DNA of 64,000 nucleotides, from assembly GCF_020162115.1 (NCBI RefSeq), contig NZ_CP083911.1, positions 1,674,001-1,738,000 of the forward strand, given 5' to 3'. The position numbers and the translations under genes are program-made. This document shows positions 21,570 to 30,694 of the stretch, in pieces. The first letter of the stretch is position 1, and the number at the start of each line of letters is the position of its first letter. A model generated the notes under the pieces. The model was not told where the DNA came from. It did not search any database and saw nothing but the letters and a program-made list of their open reading frames with translations. The DNA is from Tepidimonas taiwanensis. GTDB lineage: Bacteria; Pseudomonadota; Gammaproteobacteria; Burkholderiales; Burkholderiaceae_C.

Positions 21570-23876
21570 ATGACCCCTGCCGAACAAGCCCTGCGCGACG
21601 CCGCGCTCGAATATCACCGCACCCCCACCCGCGGCAAGATCGCCGTCACCCCGACCAAGGCCCTCTCGAACCAGCGCGACCTGAGCCTCGCCTATTCGCC
21701 CGGCGTGGCGTATCCGTGCCTGGAAATCGCGGCCGACCCGACCAAGGCCGCCGACTACACCAGCCGCGGCAACCTGGTGGGCGTCGTGACCAACGGCACG
21801 GCGGTGCTGGGCTTGGGCGACATCGGCCCCTTGGCGGGCAAGCCCGTGATGGAGGGCAAAGGGTGTCTGTTCAAAAAATTTGCCGGCATTGACGTCTTCG
21901 ACATCGAGCTGAATGAAAAAGACCCCGACAAGCTGGTCGACATCATTGCCGCGCTGGAGCCCACGCTCGGCGGCATCAACCTCGAGGACATCAAAGCCCC
22001 CGAGTGCTTCTACATCGAGCGCCAGCTGCGTGAGCGGCTCAACATCCCGGTCTTTCACGACGACCAGCACGGCACCGCGATCATCGCCTCGGCGGCGCTG
22101 ATCAACGCGCTGGAGCTGGTGGGCAAGCCGATTGGCGAGGTGCGCATCGCCGTCTCCGGCGCCGGGGCGGCGGCGATCGCCGTGCTCGACCTCTTCGTCG
22201 CGCTGGGGGCGGATCCGCAGCGCATGCTGGTGTGCGACTCCAAAGGCGTCATCCACGACCAGCGCGAGGACGCGCTGGCCGGGCGGCTGGACGAATCCAA
22301 ACGCCGCTACTGCCGGCGCACCGACGCGCGCACGCTGGCCGACGCGGTGCGCGGGGCCGATGTGTTCCTCGGCTGCTCGGCCCCCGGGGTACTGACGGCC
22401 GAGATGGTGCAAACGATGGCCGAGCGCCCGATCATCCTGGCGCTGGCCAACCCGGAGCCGGAAATCCGCCCGGAAGTGGCCAAGGCCGCGCGCCCGGACT
22501 GCATCATCGCCACCGGCCGCTCCGACTACCCCAACCAGGTCAACAATGTCCTGTGCTTCCCGTACATCTTCCGCGGGGCGCTGGACTGCGGGGCCACGCG
22601 CATTACGGAAGCGATGAAGCTTGCCTGCGTGCGCGAAATCGCCGCGTTGGCCAAGGCCGAAATCAGCGACGAGGTCGCGGCGGCTTATGCCGGACAGGAG
22701 CTGCAGTTCGGCCCGGACTACCTGATCCCCAAGCCGTTCGACACGCGCCTCATCCTGCGCATCGCGCCGGCCGTCGCGCAGGCGGCGGCCGACTCCGGCG
22801 TGGCCACGCGCCCCATCGCCGACATCGACGCCTACCGCGACAGCCTGCAGCGCTTCGTCTTTCAGACCGGCATCCTGATGCGGCCGATCTTCCACGTGGC
22901 CAAGGCCGCCCCGCGCAAGGCGCGCGTCGCCTACGCCGACGGTGAGGACGAGCGGGCACTGCGTGCCGCACAACTGGCGCTGGAAGAAGGCATCGCGCAG
23001 CCGATCCTGATCGGACGGCCCGCCGTCATCGAAGCCCGCATCCGCAAGGCCGGGTTGCACCTGCGCCTGGGCGTGGACGTGGAAAACGTCAACCCCGAAG
23101 ACGACCCGCGCTTCCGCCAGTACTGGGAGGCGTACCACCAGTTGATGAAGCGCAACGGCGCCACACCCGAGGTCGCCAAGGCCGCCGTGCGCCGCTCCAA
23201 CACCATCATCGGCTCGCTGATGCTGCACCTGGGCGACGCGGACGCGCTGATTTGCGGGCTGGTGGGCACGTACACCACGCACCTGGAGCGTATCGACAGC
23301 ATCCTCGGACGGCGTCCGGGCGCATCGCTGTACGCCGCGCTCAACGCGGTCAACACGGACCGCGGGCCGATCTTCATCACCGACACCTACGTCAATGAGG
23401 ACCCCACGGCCGAGCAGCTCGCCGAGATCGCCGCGATGGCCGTGCAGGAGGTGCAGCGCTTTGGCATCGTGCCGAAGGTGGCCTTCCTGTCGCACTCGAC
23501 GTTTGGCTCGTCCAAGCGCGCCAGCGCGCGCAAGATGCGCGACGCGCGCGACCTCTTCGTCGCCGCCCACCCCGACATCGAGTGCGACGGCGAGCTGCAC
23601 GGCGACGCGGCGCTGGAGCCCGACATCCGCGCGCGCTTCCTGTCGGATTCGACGCTGTCGGGCAGCGCCAACCTGCTCGTGTGCCCCAATCTGGACGCGG
23701 CCAACATCCTTTACAACGTCATGAAGACCACGACCAGCGGTGGCGTGACGGTGGGCCCGATTCTGATGGGCGTCAACGGCACCGCCACCATCCTCACCCC
23801 CGCGGCGACGGTGCGGCGCGTGCTCAACATGACGGCGGTGGCGGCGGCACAGGTGGCGGTGCACGCGCCGGCGTGA
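21570..23876 (+). CDS. maeB: NADP-dependent malic enzyme with phosphotransacetylase-like domain
   Basis: A 768-residue multidomain malic enzyme. The first ~430 residues hold the malic and NAD(P)-binding domains (SLAYSPGVAYPCLEI, VFHDDQHGTAII, VSGAGAAAIAVLDL). The rest is a phosphotransacetylase-type domain (YADGEDERALRAAQLAL ... GSANLLVCPNLDAANI). It decarboxylates malate to pyruvate, and the C-terminal domain is usually regulatory (acetyl-CoA). Length equals the family norm. A TTATTATAGG box at 21532-21541 is a likely -10 region. Confidence 0.95.
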   Translation: MTPAEQALRDAALEYHRTPTRGKIAVTPTKALSNQRDLSLAYSPGVAYPCLEIAADPTKAADYTSRGNLVGVVTNGTAVLGLGDIGPLAGKPVMEGKGCLFKKFAGIDVFDIELNEKDPDKLVDIIAALEPTLGGINLEDIKAPECFYIERQLRERLNIPVFHDDQHGTAIIASAALINALELVGKPIGEVRIAVSGAGAAAIAVLDLFVALGADPQRMLVCDSKGVIHDQREDALAGRLDESKRRYCRRTDARTLADAVRGADVFLGCSAPGVLTAEMVQTMAERPIILALANPEPEIRPEVAKAARPDCIIATGRSDYPNQVNNVLCFPYIFRGALDCGATRITEAMKLACVREIAALAKAEISDEVAAAYAGQELQFGPDYLIPKPFDTRLILRIAPAVAQAAADSGVATRPIADIDAYRDSLQRFVFQTGILMRPIFHVAKAAPRKARVAYADGEDERALRAAQLALEEGIAQPILIGRPAVIEARIRKAGLHLRLGVDVENVNPEDDPRFRQYWEAYHQLMKRNGATPEVAKAAVRRSNTIIGSLMLHLGDADALICGLVGTYTTHLERIDSILGRRPGASLYAALNAVNTDRGPIFITDTYVNEDPTAEQLAEIAAMAVQEVQRFGIVPKVAFLSHSTFGSSKRASARKMRDARDLFVAAHPDIECDGELHGDAALEPDIRARFLSDSTLSGSANLLVCPNLDAANILYNVMKTTTSGGVTVGPILMGVNGTATILTPAATVRRVLNMTAVAAAQVAVHAPA

Positions 23877-24197
23877 TCCGCTTACACGGGCACGGGGCGC
23901 CTTGGGGGACGCCCCGGCGGCCCGCGCCCGCACGGCGCCCCCCCGGCACGGCGCTTGCTTGTCGGTTCGGTACCGCGGGCCACGCGATCGACGCGCCATG
24001 CAGGGGGTCAGCGGTCGTGGGCTGACGTGCCGCGACCGCCCGGATGGGTGGGTATGGACCCCCTGGGTACCCCGGGGCGGCGTTTTCCTCACGACCTTTG
24101 GGGACATGGGGCTGTCGATTCGACCGTAGGCTCGCGGTAAGGTCTGCACGCAGCAGGCTGCCCACCTTTGCACCCCACACGAACCACGGAGGGAATC
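23877..24197. other. Intergenic stretch between maeB and the chemotaxis-receptor remnant
   Basis: Non-coding, very GC-rich. A strong hairpin with GGGGCG/CGCCCC arms lies at about 23895-23920 just after maeB, but there is no T-run. I see no gene, no tRNA and no clear sigma-70 promoter. The end carries the GGAGGG Shine-Dalgarno of the following gene. Confidence 0.5.
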
Positions 24198-24782
24198 GTG
24201 CCGTCCTTGCCGCCACCGTCCCACACACACGCCCCGCGCGACGCGGTCACGGTCCTGGACCGACCGGCGCCGCTCAGTCAGCCCGCCGCCGTGTCCGCCT
24301 TCGGCGCCCACGGCATCTGGACGCCGGGCGTGCTGCTGATGCGCCGGCTGCGCTTTGCGCCCAAGATGGCGATCCTGATGGTGGCGCTCATCGCCACGAT
24401 CGCCGTGCCCGCGACCGCTTTCTTCCTGGCGATACGCGACCAGATCGCGTTCTCGGCGAAGGAGCGCGAGAGCGTACGGTACCTGCGCGCGCTCTACCCC
24501 GCGCTGCTGGCGTCGCTCGACGTGCGACGCGACGCCAGCGCCCAGGCGGCTGGCAACGCCAACGCACCGCTGGCGGAGAGCCAAACCAAGCTGCAGACGG
24601 CGCTCGAGGCGCTGCAGCGTGAAGAACAGGCGCTGGGCGCCTCTCTCGGCACCGCCTCAACGTGGTCCTCGGTGCAGCAGGCCATGCGCACCGCCCAAGT
24701 GCAGCCGGGCCAACAAACCGCCACGTTCGACGCGTTCAGTGCCACCCCTGCCGCCCTCATCCAGCTCGCCGCGCAGACGGGC
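24198..24782 (+). pseudogene. Truncated methyl-accepting chemotaxis protein (N-terminal part)
   Basis: Starts at GTG 24198 with GGAGGG 6 bases upstream. It encodes a cytoplasmic leader, a transmembrane helix (MAILMVALIATIAVPATAFFL) and the beginning of the periplasmic domain with the AFSAKERESVRYLRAL pattern frequent in betaproteobacterial MCPs. About 195 residues in, family-like sequence stops and the frame continues to 25277 only as antisense of the ABC-3C ATPase gene. HAMP and signalling domains are missing. The gene was evidently cut by the incoming defence cassette. Confidence 0.6.
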
Positions 24783-24905
24783 ATAAAGCGCGCCTCTTCG
24801 CGCGCGCGGCGGATGAGGTCGCGCACCAGGCCGACGAAGGCGGCCACCTCCTCGCCCTTGGCTTCGATCTGCGCCTCGCCGGTCTGGGCGGCCAGCGCGC
24901 GGACC
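24783..24905 (-). other. Orphan coding fragment at the ABC-3C boundary
   Basis: On the minus strand this short segment reads as ALAAQTGEAQIEAKGEEVAA followed by FVGLVRDLIRRAREEARF, a natural-looking helical peptide with no start or stop of its own. It is probably a scrap of a gene that once continued here, left by the insertion event. Confidence 0.35.
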
Positions 24906-26609
24906 CTACACCGCCACCCCAATGCGCACCCCGAGCAGCTTGTGTGCGTCCGCGTCGCCCGAGAGGCGGGCAACCACTGCGTCATCGAGCCAGCCCCCCT
25001 CTGTCCCGAGCAATGCGCGGGTCGAGCCGTAGTTCTCGGTGTTGATCGACAGGATGTACTGCGAACCGCTGCCAGCAAGGGCAGCATGGGTCAGCCGCAA
25101 CCAAGCGGCGCGCTGGTGTGGATCGACCGGATCGTAGAGATGGTTATCGTGCCACAGATGGCGCATCGTGTGATACGAGCCGTGCCGATAGACGATCCAG
25201 TCAAACGCCATGATGCGTGCGGCGTGAATGCCATCCGAGCCTTGCCCCTCTACTTGCACCTTCAGGTCGTACCGTAGCTTGTTGGTGCCGGTGTTGTTTT
25301 CGAGCACGATACCGGCTGCTTCGCGCGGGTAGAGTGCGTGGATCAGTTCGCGGAAACGCTGATCGGCCCAGCAGAGCGGGTTGCTTGCCACGTACTCGGC
25401 TGCCAGCCGGTCGTCGTGCGTCATGGCTTCGCGTAGCTCCAGTATCTCCGACTCCCACTGTTCTTTAACGCTGCGGTATTGAGCAAGCAGTTGATGGTCG
25501 GCCTGCATGCGCGCCAGTTGCTGCGCGACGGCCATATAGTCGTCGATTGCGTGGTGCTGTTGAAGAAAGGCAAGGTGCGCGTCGCGCTCTCCGGCTAGTT
25601 TGCGGCGCTTGGCTTCGCACTCTTCCCGCTCGGCCATGAGGCGCAGCTTATCGCGGGTGAGCCGCTGGCGGCGTTGCTCGGCCAACGACCGGTGAAAGCG
25701 CTCCACCCGCTCGAAGTCGGCCAATGCTTCGGGCCTGAACACGTGCTCCAGGCCACGGTAAAAACCCAGCAGCGTCTCGCGCTCGATATCGGGACGCATC
25801 TCCAGGGCGCGCGCGATCCCGACAAGCGCAAAGTCGATCTGCGCGACGCGGGTTTCGAGCGCGCGCAGCTCACGGGTCAGCCGGTCGGCTTCCTGCTGCA
25901 CCGCGGCGTACTCTTCGGCCACCTGCATGGCCTCAAGCCTTTCGCGGGTCCGCTCGATGCGCTCGCCCAGGTCGGCCAGCTGCGCTTGCACGTCGATTCC
26001 TGTGCGCAGGAGATTCCGCAGCCGCTGGTCGCTGTCCTGGAGCAGGCGGCGCGCGTTTTCGATGGCCGACACCCGCTCGCGCAACACCGCCTTGCGTGTC
26101 ACCAGCGTGATATCTGCCCCCAGCAGGTAGAGCGTGCGCGCCAGCGCCTCATGCTGCTCTTCCCGGTGCAACCGTATCGGATCGGCAAAATCGCCGTCGC
26201 GGTTGCGTCTGGCAAAGCGAGCGTACAGCGCACGAAACGAAAACCCCGGTACATCCCCCGGCAGAACGAACGGCCCATGCGTATCGAGCCATTGCCTCAA
26301 CGCACTCAGGTTCATCTCGCGCCCATCGAGCGTGATGTCGGAGCCGTCACCGTTGCGTTCGATACGGTGCCGTCCGTCGGCAAGCTCAAGCTCTAGCGCA
26401 AAGCGCCAATCGCCCACGCCACGCGCCAGTGTTTCGTCGCGGCGCGCCCCCAGACAGTGGTGCACAAGCTTGACCGCCAGCGTCTTGCCCACGCCGTTGG
26501 CGCTGGCCTGCTGCTGGCTCGCATCGCCCACGATCACCGACAGCCCTTCTGGCCGAAAATCGATCTGCCGAAACGAGGGGCGATCGCATTGCAGGGACAG
26601 CAGCCTCAT
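24906..26609 (-). CDS. ABC-3C system ATPase (DUF2326-type SMC-like)
   Basis: A 567-residue SMC/RecN-like ATPase. Walker A is NGVGKT (about residues 38-43) after an N-terminal strand MRLLSLQC. Long coiled coils occupy about residues 190-390 (RVSAIENARRLLQDSDQRLR; EREECEAKRRKLAGERDAHL). The C-terminal half carries the DUF2326-like segment LWHDNHLYDPVDPHQRAAW followed by SQYILSINTENYG. It belongs to the ABC-three-component defence systems described by comparative genomics (Krishnan and colleagues, 2020). It is the last gene of the cassette and overlaps the middle component by 4 bases. Confidence 0.82.
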   Translation of the reverse strand: MRLLSLQCDRPSFRQIDFRPEGLSVIVGDASQQQASANGVGKTLAVKLVHHCLGARRDETLARGVGDWRFALELELADGRHRIERNGDGSDITLDGREMNLSALRQWLDTHGPFVLPGDVPGFSFRALYARFARRNRDGDFADPIRLHREEQHEALARTLYLLGADITLVTRKAVLRERVSAIENARRLLQDSDQRLRNLLRTGIDVQAQLADLGERIERTRERLEAMQVAEEYAAVQQEADRLTRELRALETRVAQIDFALVGIARALEMRPDIERETLLGFYRGLEHVFRPEALADFERVERFHRSLAEQRRQRLTRDKLRLMAEREECEAKRRKLAGERDAHLAFLQQHHAIDDYMAVAQQLARMQADHQLLAQYRSVKEQWESEILELREAMTHDDRLAAEYVASNPLCWADQRFRELIHALYPREAAGIVLENNTGTNKLRYDLKVQVEGQGSDGIHAARIMAFDWIVYRHGSYHTMRHLWHDNHLYDPVDPHQRAAWLRLTHAALAGSGSQYILSINTENYGSTRALLGTEGGWLDDAVVARLSGDADAHKLLGVRIGVAV

Positions 26610-26866
26610 GACTTCACCCGCTCAATGCGATCTTCATGGGCAAACCGAGCCACGCCGATGGCAAAAAGCAGCGTCACCGCCAGCGCCACCTGCTCGAAGC
26701 TTGGACGCCGCGGCCACCCGCTTTCCTCTTGCGAGAGCATGGCATACAGCTCATCGAGCGTGCGCGGCGCATCGAGCCGCGTGCGGAGCCAACCCGCAAG
26801 CCCGATCAGGCTATCGGCAAAGCCCAAATGTTCATGGGGCGCAACGGCCAGGGCCAGGTTGTGCAT
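26606..26866 (-). CDS. ABC-3C system middle component
   Basis: An 86-residue helical protein (MHNLALAVAPHEHLGFADSL ... LDELYAMLSQE ... FEQVALAVTLLFAIGVARF). Small proteins of this form sit between effector and ATPase genes in ABC-3C cassettes and are thought to link the two. I start at 26866; an in-frame extension to 26917 would overlap the effector gene further. The chosen start already overlaps the effector end by 35 bases, showing tight coupling. Confidence 0.7.
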   Translation of the reverse strand: MHNLALAVAPHEHLGFADSLIGLAGWLRTRLDAPRTLDELYAMLSQEESGWPRRPSFEQVALAVTLLFAIGVARFAHEDRIERVKS

Positions 26867-27770
26867 AGACGTCGCAACTCTCAAAATATTTGGCCAGCAC
26901 CACCTCGGCCGCCTCACGATAGGCTTTCAGGCTGTGCGGGTGCTCCACGGGCGGAAGGAGCTGCTCGATCATCCAGACATAACGCAATGCCGACGTATCG
27001 GCATCGTCGCTCGTTACAGTCGCAAGACTTTGCGCATACAGCTCGCGCAACTCCATGGCGATAGCCTGCGCCAGATGCCGGCCACGCGATGCCAGAAAAT
27101 CTTCAACAGTCCCGCACTGATAGGACATCGACCGCAGCCGGTCAGCCACCGCCGGTGGCAGGCCGTTGAAACGGATTTTCTCTTCGAAATCGGGGGCGCG
27201 TTCGCGGCTAGGGTCAACGCGCATAGGGGCATCGGCCAAGTGCTGCAGAACTTCGGCCACCGCGCGCGGGTCGACATATTCGGGAAGCGTCGTGGGAACG
27301 CCACCAAGGATCATCTGTCGCCGGACCTCAGGCAGCTTCATGAAAAGGTCGGCCAGAACGTGGCTGGCCACGGCGTCACAGGCAACACCGGTTTCCTGCT
27401 CGAGCGCCAGCAGCGCATCGGATACATTCGCCGGCACACCTCGGTAGCGGTCGTTCATCACAAAGCTGTAGCGCTGTAAGTTCGGATAGCGTTGGCGCAG
27501 TTTGGCAAAGTCCTCCTTGACCTTTCGCACGACATCGGCTGGCTGTGGTGCAGACCCAGCATGCGGGCCGTAGACCTGAAAATACCTCCCCTCGCCGCGA
27601 ATGAAGCCGTCGTTACCACCATCGCCGTAGCGGCCCGCCGGAGCAACGGGCTCAAAGTCCGGAAAAGCGGCGTGCAGAATATCTGCCACCAAGCGCTGGA
27701 AAGCGTTGCCGTCCGCCTCGTAGAGCCTCAGCTTGAAGTGAAGGTGGTACCAGTACTCTGCGCTCATCAT
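26832..27770 (-). CDS. ABC-3C effector with restriction-endonuclease-like N-terminal domain
   Basis: A 312-residue protein. The N-terminal ~110 residues resemble a PD-(D/E)XK nuclease: YEADGNAFQRLVADIL (helix with acidic residue), then RYGDGGNDGFI and RYFQVYGP, where D and Q occupy the usual D...[EQ]xx core. The C-terminal ~180 residues are helical and probably contact the ATPase and middle component. By family it is the toxic or nucleolytic effector, released upon phage sensing. It precedes the middle component and ATPase in the same operon. Confidence 0.75.
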   Translation of the reverse strand: MMSAEYWYHLHFKLRLYEADGNAFQRLVADILHAAFPDFEPVAPAGRYGDGGNDGFIRGEGRYFQVYGPHAGSAPQPADVVRKVKEDFAKLRQRYPNLQRYSFVMNDRYRGVPANVSDALLALEQETGVACDAVASHVLADLFMKLPEVRRQMILGGVPTTLPEYVDPRAVAEVLQHLADAPMRVDPSRERAPDFEEKIRFNGLPPAVADRLRSMSYQCGTVEDFLASRGRHLAQAIAMELRELYAQSLATVTSDDADTSALRYVWMIEQLLPPVEHPHSLKAYREAAEVVLAKYFESCDVYAQPGPGRCAP

Positions 27771-27776
27771 TACATC

Positions 27777-28025
27777 TTAGCAACATAGCGCGGGCATGTG
27801 CGAGCCGAGACACCACGGCACATCGTACTCACTTCCCAACAGCGCGCCAGAGCGTTCATCGCCAGCCGCACGTGGCACTCGATCTCGACGCGCCTCATGC
27901 CGCCACGCCCTATAGCGGCCATCGGCCAGGTAGTCGACCAGAACGCCCAGGATGGCCCGCCGGTCTTCTTCGCCCAGCGTGCCCCGCTCGGGGGCGACCA
28001 TGAGCAGGGGGGGGTAGCGTCGCAT
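27777..28025 (-). CDS. Possible small leader gene of the ABC-3C operon
   Basis: An 82-residue open frame (MRRYPPLLMVAPERGTLGEE...DGRYRAWRHEARR). The ATG at 28025 has GGGAG upstream and the stop lies 6 bases before the effector start, so translational coupling is plausible. The effector has no good Shine-Dalgarno of its own. The sequence matches no family I know, and a run of eight C residues near the start could cause sequencing or phase-variation frameshifts. The second half may be out of frame: an alternative frame reads MRRVEIECHVRLAMNALARC. Confidence 0.35.
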   Translation of the reverse strand: MRRYPPLLMVAPERGTLGEEDRRAILGVLVDYLADGRYRAWRHEARRDRVPRAAGDERSGALLGSEYDVPWCLGSHMPALCC

Positions 28026-28226
28026 GCGTCACTCCCGATCAGGAGCAACCTCCATGCCAATGATCCCCGGGGCCCCCTTGCGTGGCAGCCCCCGAGCCGG
28101 GGTGAGCGCTTCGCTGTGCACGCATCCCCGTCGCGAGCAGGTTCGGTGCACCGGCTGCGGCGCCAGATCAACCGCTTCCGGCTGGCGGCCTGACCGGCGC
28201 CGCGGCGTTGCGGTTACGATCGCGGC

Positions 28227-29108
28227 ATGTCCACGACGCTACTCGATCCGGCCGCGCTCGGGCCGTGGGGCTGGTCGGCGGCGGCCCTGCTTGGGCTGAT
28301 CGTCGGCAGTTTTCTCAACGTGGTTATCCACCGCCTGCCACGAATGCTGGAACGCCGCTGGGCCGCGGAGTGCGCGGCGCTGCAAGCCCCCCAGAGTGGC
28401 GCGCCCCCCCTACCCAGCGAATCGTCCCGCTTCGACCTGCTCTACCCCGCCTCCCACTGCCCGGCGTGTAAGACTCCGATACGCTGGTACCACAACATCC
28501 CCGTGCTCGGCTGGCTGCTGCTGCGCGGGCGCTGCGCGGCGTGCGGTGCGCCCATCGCGTGGCGCTACCCGCTGGTGGAGGTGCTGACCGGGGTGGCGTT
28601 TGCCATCGTGTTCGCGCGCCACGGGGCCGCGTGGCCGACGCTGGCGTGGTGGGGCTTTGCGGCGGCGGTGCTGGCGCTGGCGTTCATCGACTGGGACACG
28701 ACGCTGCTGCCGGACGACATCACGCTGCCGCTGGCGTGGGCGGGGTTGATCGCCGCCGCGCTCGGCTGGAGCGGCGTGACGCTCGCCGATGCGCTGTGGG
28801 GCGCGGTGGCCGGCTACCTGAGCCTGTGGAGCGTGTATTGGGCGTTCAAGCTCCTGACCGGCAAGGAAGGCATGGGGTACGGCGACTTCAAGCTGCTCGC
28901 GGGACTCGGGGCGTGGCTCGGCTGGCAGGCACTGATCCCCATCGTGCTGGTGGCGTCCGCGCTCGGTGCCGTGGTCGGGCTGGCGATGAAGGCGATGCAG
29001 ACGCTGCGCGAAGGGCGTTACGTGCCGTTCGGGCCGTTTCTGGCCTTTGGCGGGTTGCTGGTGTGGGCGCTGGGGCCGCGGCAGGTGTTGGGGGTGCTCG
29101 GCCTGTGA
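28227..29108 (+). CDS. pilD: Type IV prepilin peptidase / N-methyltransferase
   Basis: A 293-residue inner-membrane aspartyl protease. It has the CPACKT ... CAACG tetracysteine zinc site, catalytic Asp residues in FIDWDTTLLPDD and in the GMGYGDFK motif, and about eight membrane helices. It cleaves and N-methylates type IV pilins and type II secretion pseudopilins. A TACGAT hexamer ends 7 nt before the ATG, so the transcript may be leaderless. GTGA overlap with coaE. Confidence 0.95.
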   Translation: MSTTLLDPAALGPWGWSAAALLGLIVGSFLNVVIHRLPRMLERRWAAECAALQAPQSGAPPLPSESSRFDLLYPASHCPACKTPIRWYHNIPVLGWLLLRGRCAACGAPIAWRYPLVEVLTGVAFAIVFARHGAAWPTLAWWGFAAAVLALAFIDWDTTLLPDDITLPLAWAGLIAAALGWSGVTLADALWGAVAGYLSLWSVYWAFKLLTGKEGMGYGDFKLLAGLGAWLGWQALIPIVLVASALGAVVGLAMKAMQTLREGRYVPFGPFLAFGGLLVWALGPRQVLGVLGL

Positions 29109-29725
29109 GCGCGCCTGAGACCCGGCGGCCGCTGCGCATCGGGCTCACCGGCGGCATCGGCAGCGGCAAGAGCACGGTCGCCGCGATACTGACCGAACTG
29201 GGCGCCCCCGTGGTCGACGCCGACGCCCTTTCGCGCGCCAGCACGGCGCCCGGTGGCGCCGCGATCGACGCCATCCGCCGGACCTTCGGCGCCGACTACA
29301 TCCGGGCGGACGGCGCGCTGGACCGCGACCGCATGCGCGCCCTCGTCTTCGCCGACCCCGAGGCCAAGGCGCGGCTGGAGGCGATCATCCACCCGATCGT
29401 GCGCGCCGAGATCGACCGCCGTATCGCCGCGTGCACGGCCGACACCATCGTGCTCGACCTGCCGCTGCTGGTCGAGTCCGACGCGTGGCGGCAGCGGTGC
29501 GATCGCGTCTGGGTGGTGGACTGCACGCCGGAGACACAGATTCAGCGCGTCATGGCACGCAACGGCTGGCCGCGCGAACAGGTGCTCGCCGTGCTGGCGC
29601 AGCAGGCCAGCCGGGCGCAGCGGCTGGCCGCCGCCGACGTGGTGATCGACAACGATGGCATCGACCTCGACACCCTGCGCGCGCGCGTGCGCGCCGCGTG
29701 GGAATGGCGGGGAATGCCGCTATGA
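29105..29725 (+). CDS. coaE: Dephospho-CoA kinase
   Basis: A 206-residue P-loop kinase starting at GTG 29105 in a GTGA overlap with pilD. Walker A is GLTGGIGSGKST, followed by VVDADALSRA and the lid ARNGWPREQVLAVLAQQ. It catalyses the last step of coenzyme A synthesis. The pilD-coaE-zapD-yacG order is characteristic of beta- and gammaproteobacteria. Confidence 0.95.
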   Translation: MSAPETRRPLRIGLTGGIGSGKSTVAAILTELGAPVVDADALSRASTAPGGAAIDAIRRTFGADYIRADGALDRDRMRALVFADPEAKARLEAIIHPIVRAEIDRRIAACTADTIVLDLPLLVESDAWRQRCDRVWVVDCTPETQIQRVMARNGWPREQVLAVLAQQASRAQRLAAADVVIDNDGIDLDTLRARVRAAWEWRGMPL

Positions 29726-29732
29726 TGCCCGC

Positions 29733-30491
29733 GTGATTCTGTACGAATACCCTTTCAACGAGCGCATCCGTACCTATCTGCGGCTGGAGCACCTGCTGCG
29801 GCGGCTGGCGGCGCTGATCGGGCGCACCCACCCGCTCGACCACCACTTCGCGATTCAGACGCTGTTCGAAATCATGGAGGTCGGGGCGCGCGCGGACCTG
29901 AAGACCGAAATCCTGAAGGACTTGGAGCGGCACAAGCAGGTCTTCAACGGGTATCGGGGCAACCCAGCCATCTCGGAAACCGCGCTGGAACAGCTCATTG
30001 CGCACATCGATGCGTGCTATACCGCCCTGCGCGACGACGAGGGCAAGGCCGGTCACGCGCTGGCGGGCATCGAGTGGCTGACGTCGGTGCGCAACCGCAT
30101 CGCGATCCCCGGTGGCACCTGCGCTTTCGACCTGCCGGCCTACCACGACTGGCAGCACCGCCCCCCGGAGCAGCGGCAGGCCGATCTGGCGCGCTGGGCC
30201 GGCGAGATCGCGTGCTTGGCCGAGCCGGTGCAACTGCTGCTCAAGCTCCTGCGCGAATCGGGCCTCGCGCAAAAGGTCTATGCGACGCAGGGTCAGTATC
30301 AGCAGAACCTGCCGCAAACGCGCACCTTCCAGCTGCTGCGGTTGTGGATCGATCCGAGCAGCGGGCTGATTCCGGAAATCAGCGGCAACCGGCTGCTCTT
30401 TTCGGTGCGGTTGCTGCGCCGCACCGAGGACGGACGGCTGGAACACGCGGCGGACGCCGACGCCGAGTTTGAAGTGCACCTGTGCGCATGA
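29733..30491 (+). CDS. zapD: Cell division protein ZapD
   Basis: A 252-residue cytoplasmic protein starting at GTG 29733 (ILYEYPFNERIRTYLRLEHL), the standard ZapD/YacF opening. ZapD binds the FtsZ C-terminal tail and bundles protofilaments. A TATGAT hexamer (29721-29726) lies 7 nt before the start codon, within the end of coaE, giving a possible leaderless internal promoter. The end overlaps yacG (ATGA). Confidence 0.93.
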   Translation: MILYEYPFNERIRTYLRLEHLLRRLAALIGRTHPLDHHFAIQTLFEIMEVGARADLKTEILKDLERHKQVFNGYRGNPAISETALEQLIAHIDACYTALRDDEGKAGHALAGIEWLTSVRNRIAIPGGTCAFDLPAYHDWQHRPPEQRQADLARWAGEIACLAEPVQLLLKLLRESGLAQKVYATQGQYQQNLPQTRTFQLLRLWIDPSSGLIPEISGNRLLFSVRLLRRTEDGRLEHAADADAEFEVHLCA

Positions 30492-30694
30492 ACGAAACGC
30501 CGACGCCCCGCACCGTGCGCTGCCCGACATGTGGCGGGCCGGCGCGCTACGCGCCGGACAACCGCTGGCGGCCGTTTTGCAGCGAGCGCTGCCGTCAGAT
30601 CGACCTGGGCGGCTGGGCGAGCGAGCGATTTCGCGTCCCCGACCCGACTCCGCCGGACGCCGACGCTGCCGGCAATCCGCCGGCGCTGCACTAA
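30488..30694 (+). CDS. yacG: DNA gyrase inhibitor YacG
   Basis: A 68-residue zinc-finger protein with CPTCGG ... FCSERCRQIDLGGW, the four cysteines and the DLG..W signature of YacG. It binds GyrB and inhibits gyrase. Starts in an ATGA overlap with zapD. Its stop overlaps the stop of the convergent CBS gene. Confidence 0.93.
   Translation: MNETPTPRTVRCPTCGGPARYAPDNRWRPFCSERCRQIDLGGWASERFRVPDPTPPDADAAGNPPALH

Noticed and set aside
21537..24584. Long open frame on the minus strand (about 1,015 codons)
   Set aside because: Antisense of maeB and the MCP remnant; His/Arg/Gly-rich translation typical of GC-rich shadows.
24783..28226. Insertion sequence or transposon carrying the ABC-3C genes
   Set aside because: No transposase, terminal inverted repeats or target-site duplication could be recognised.
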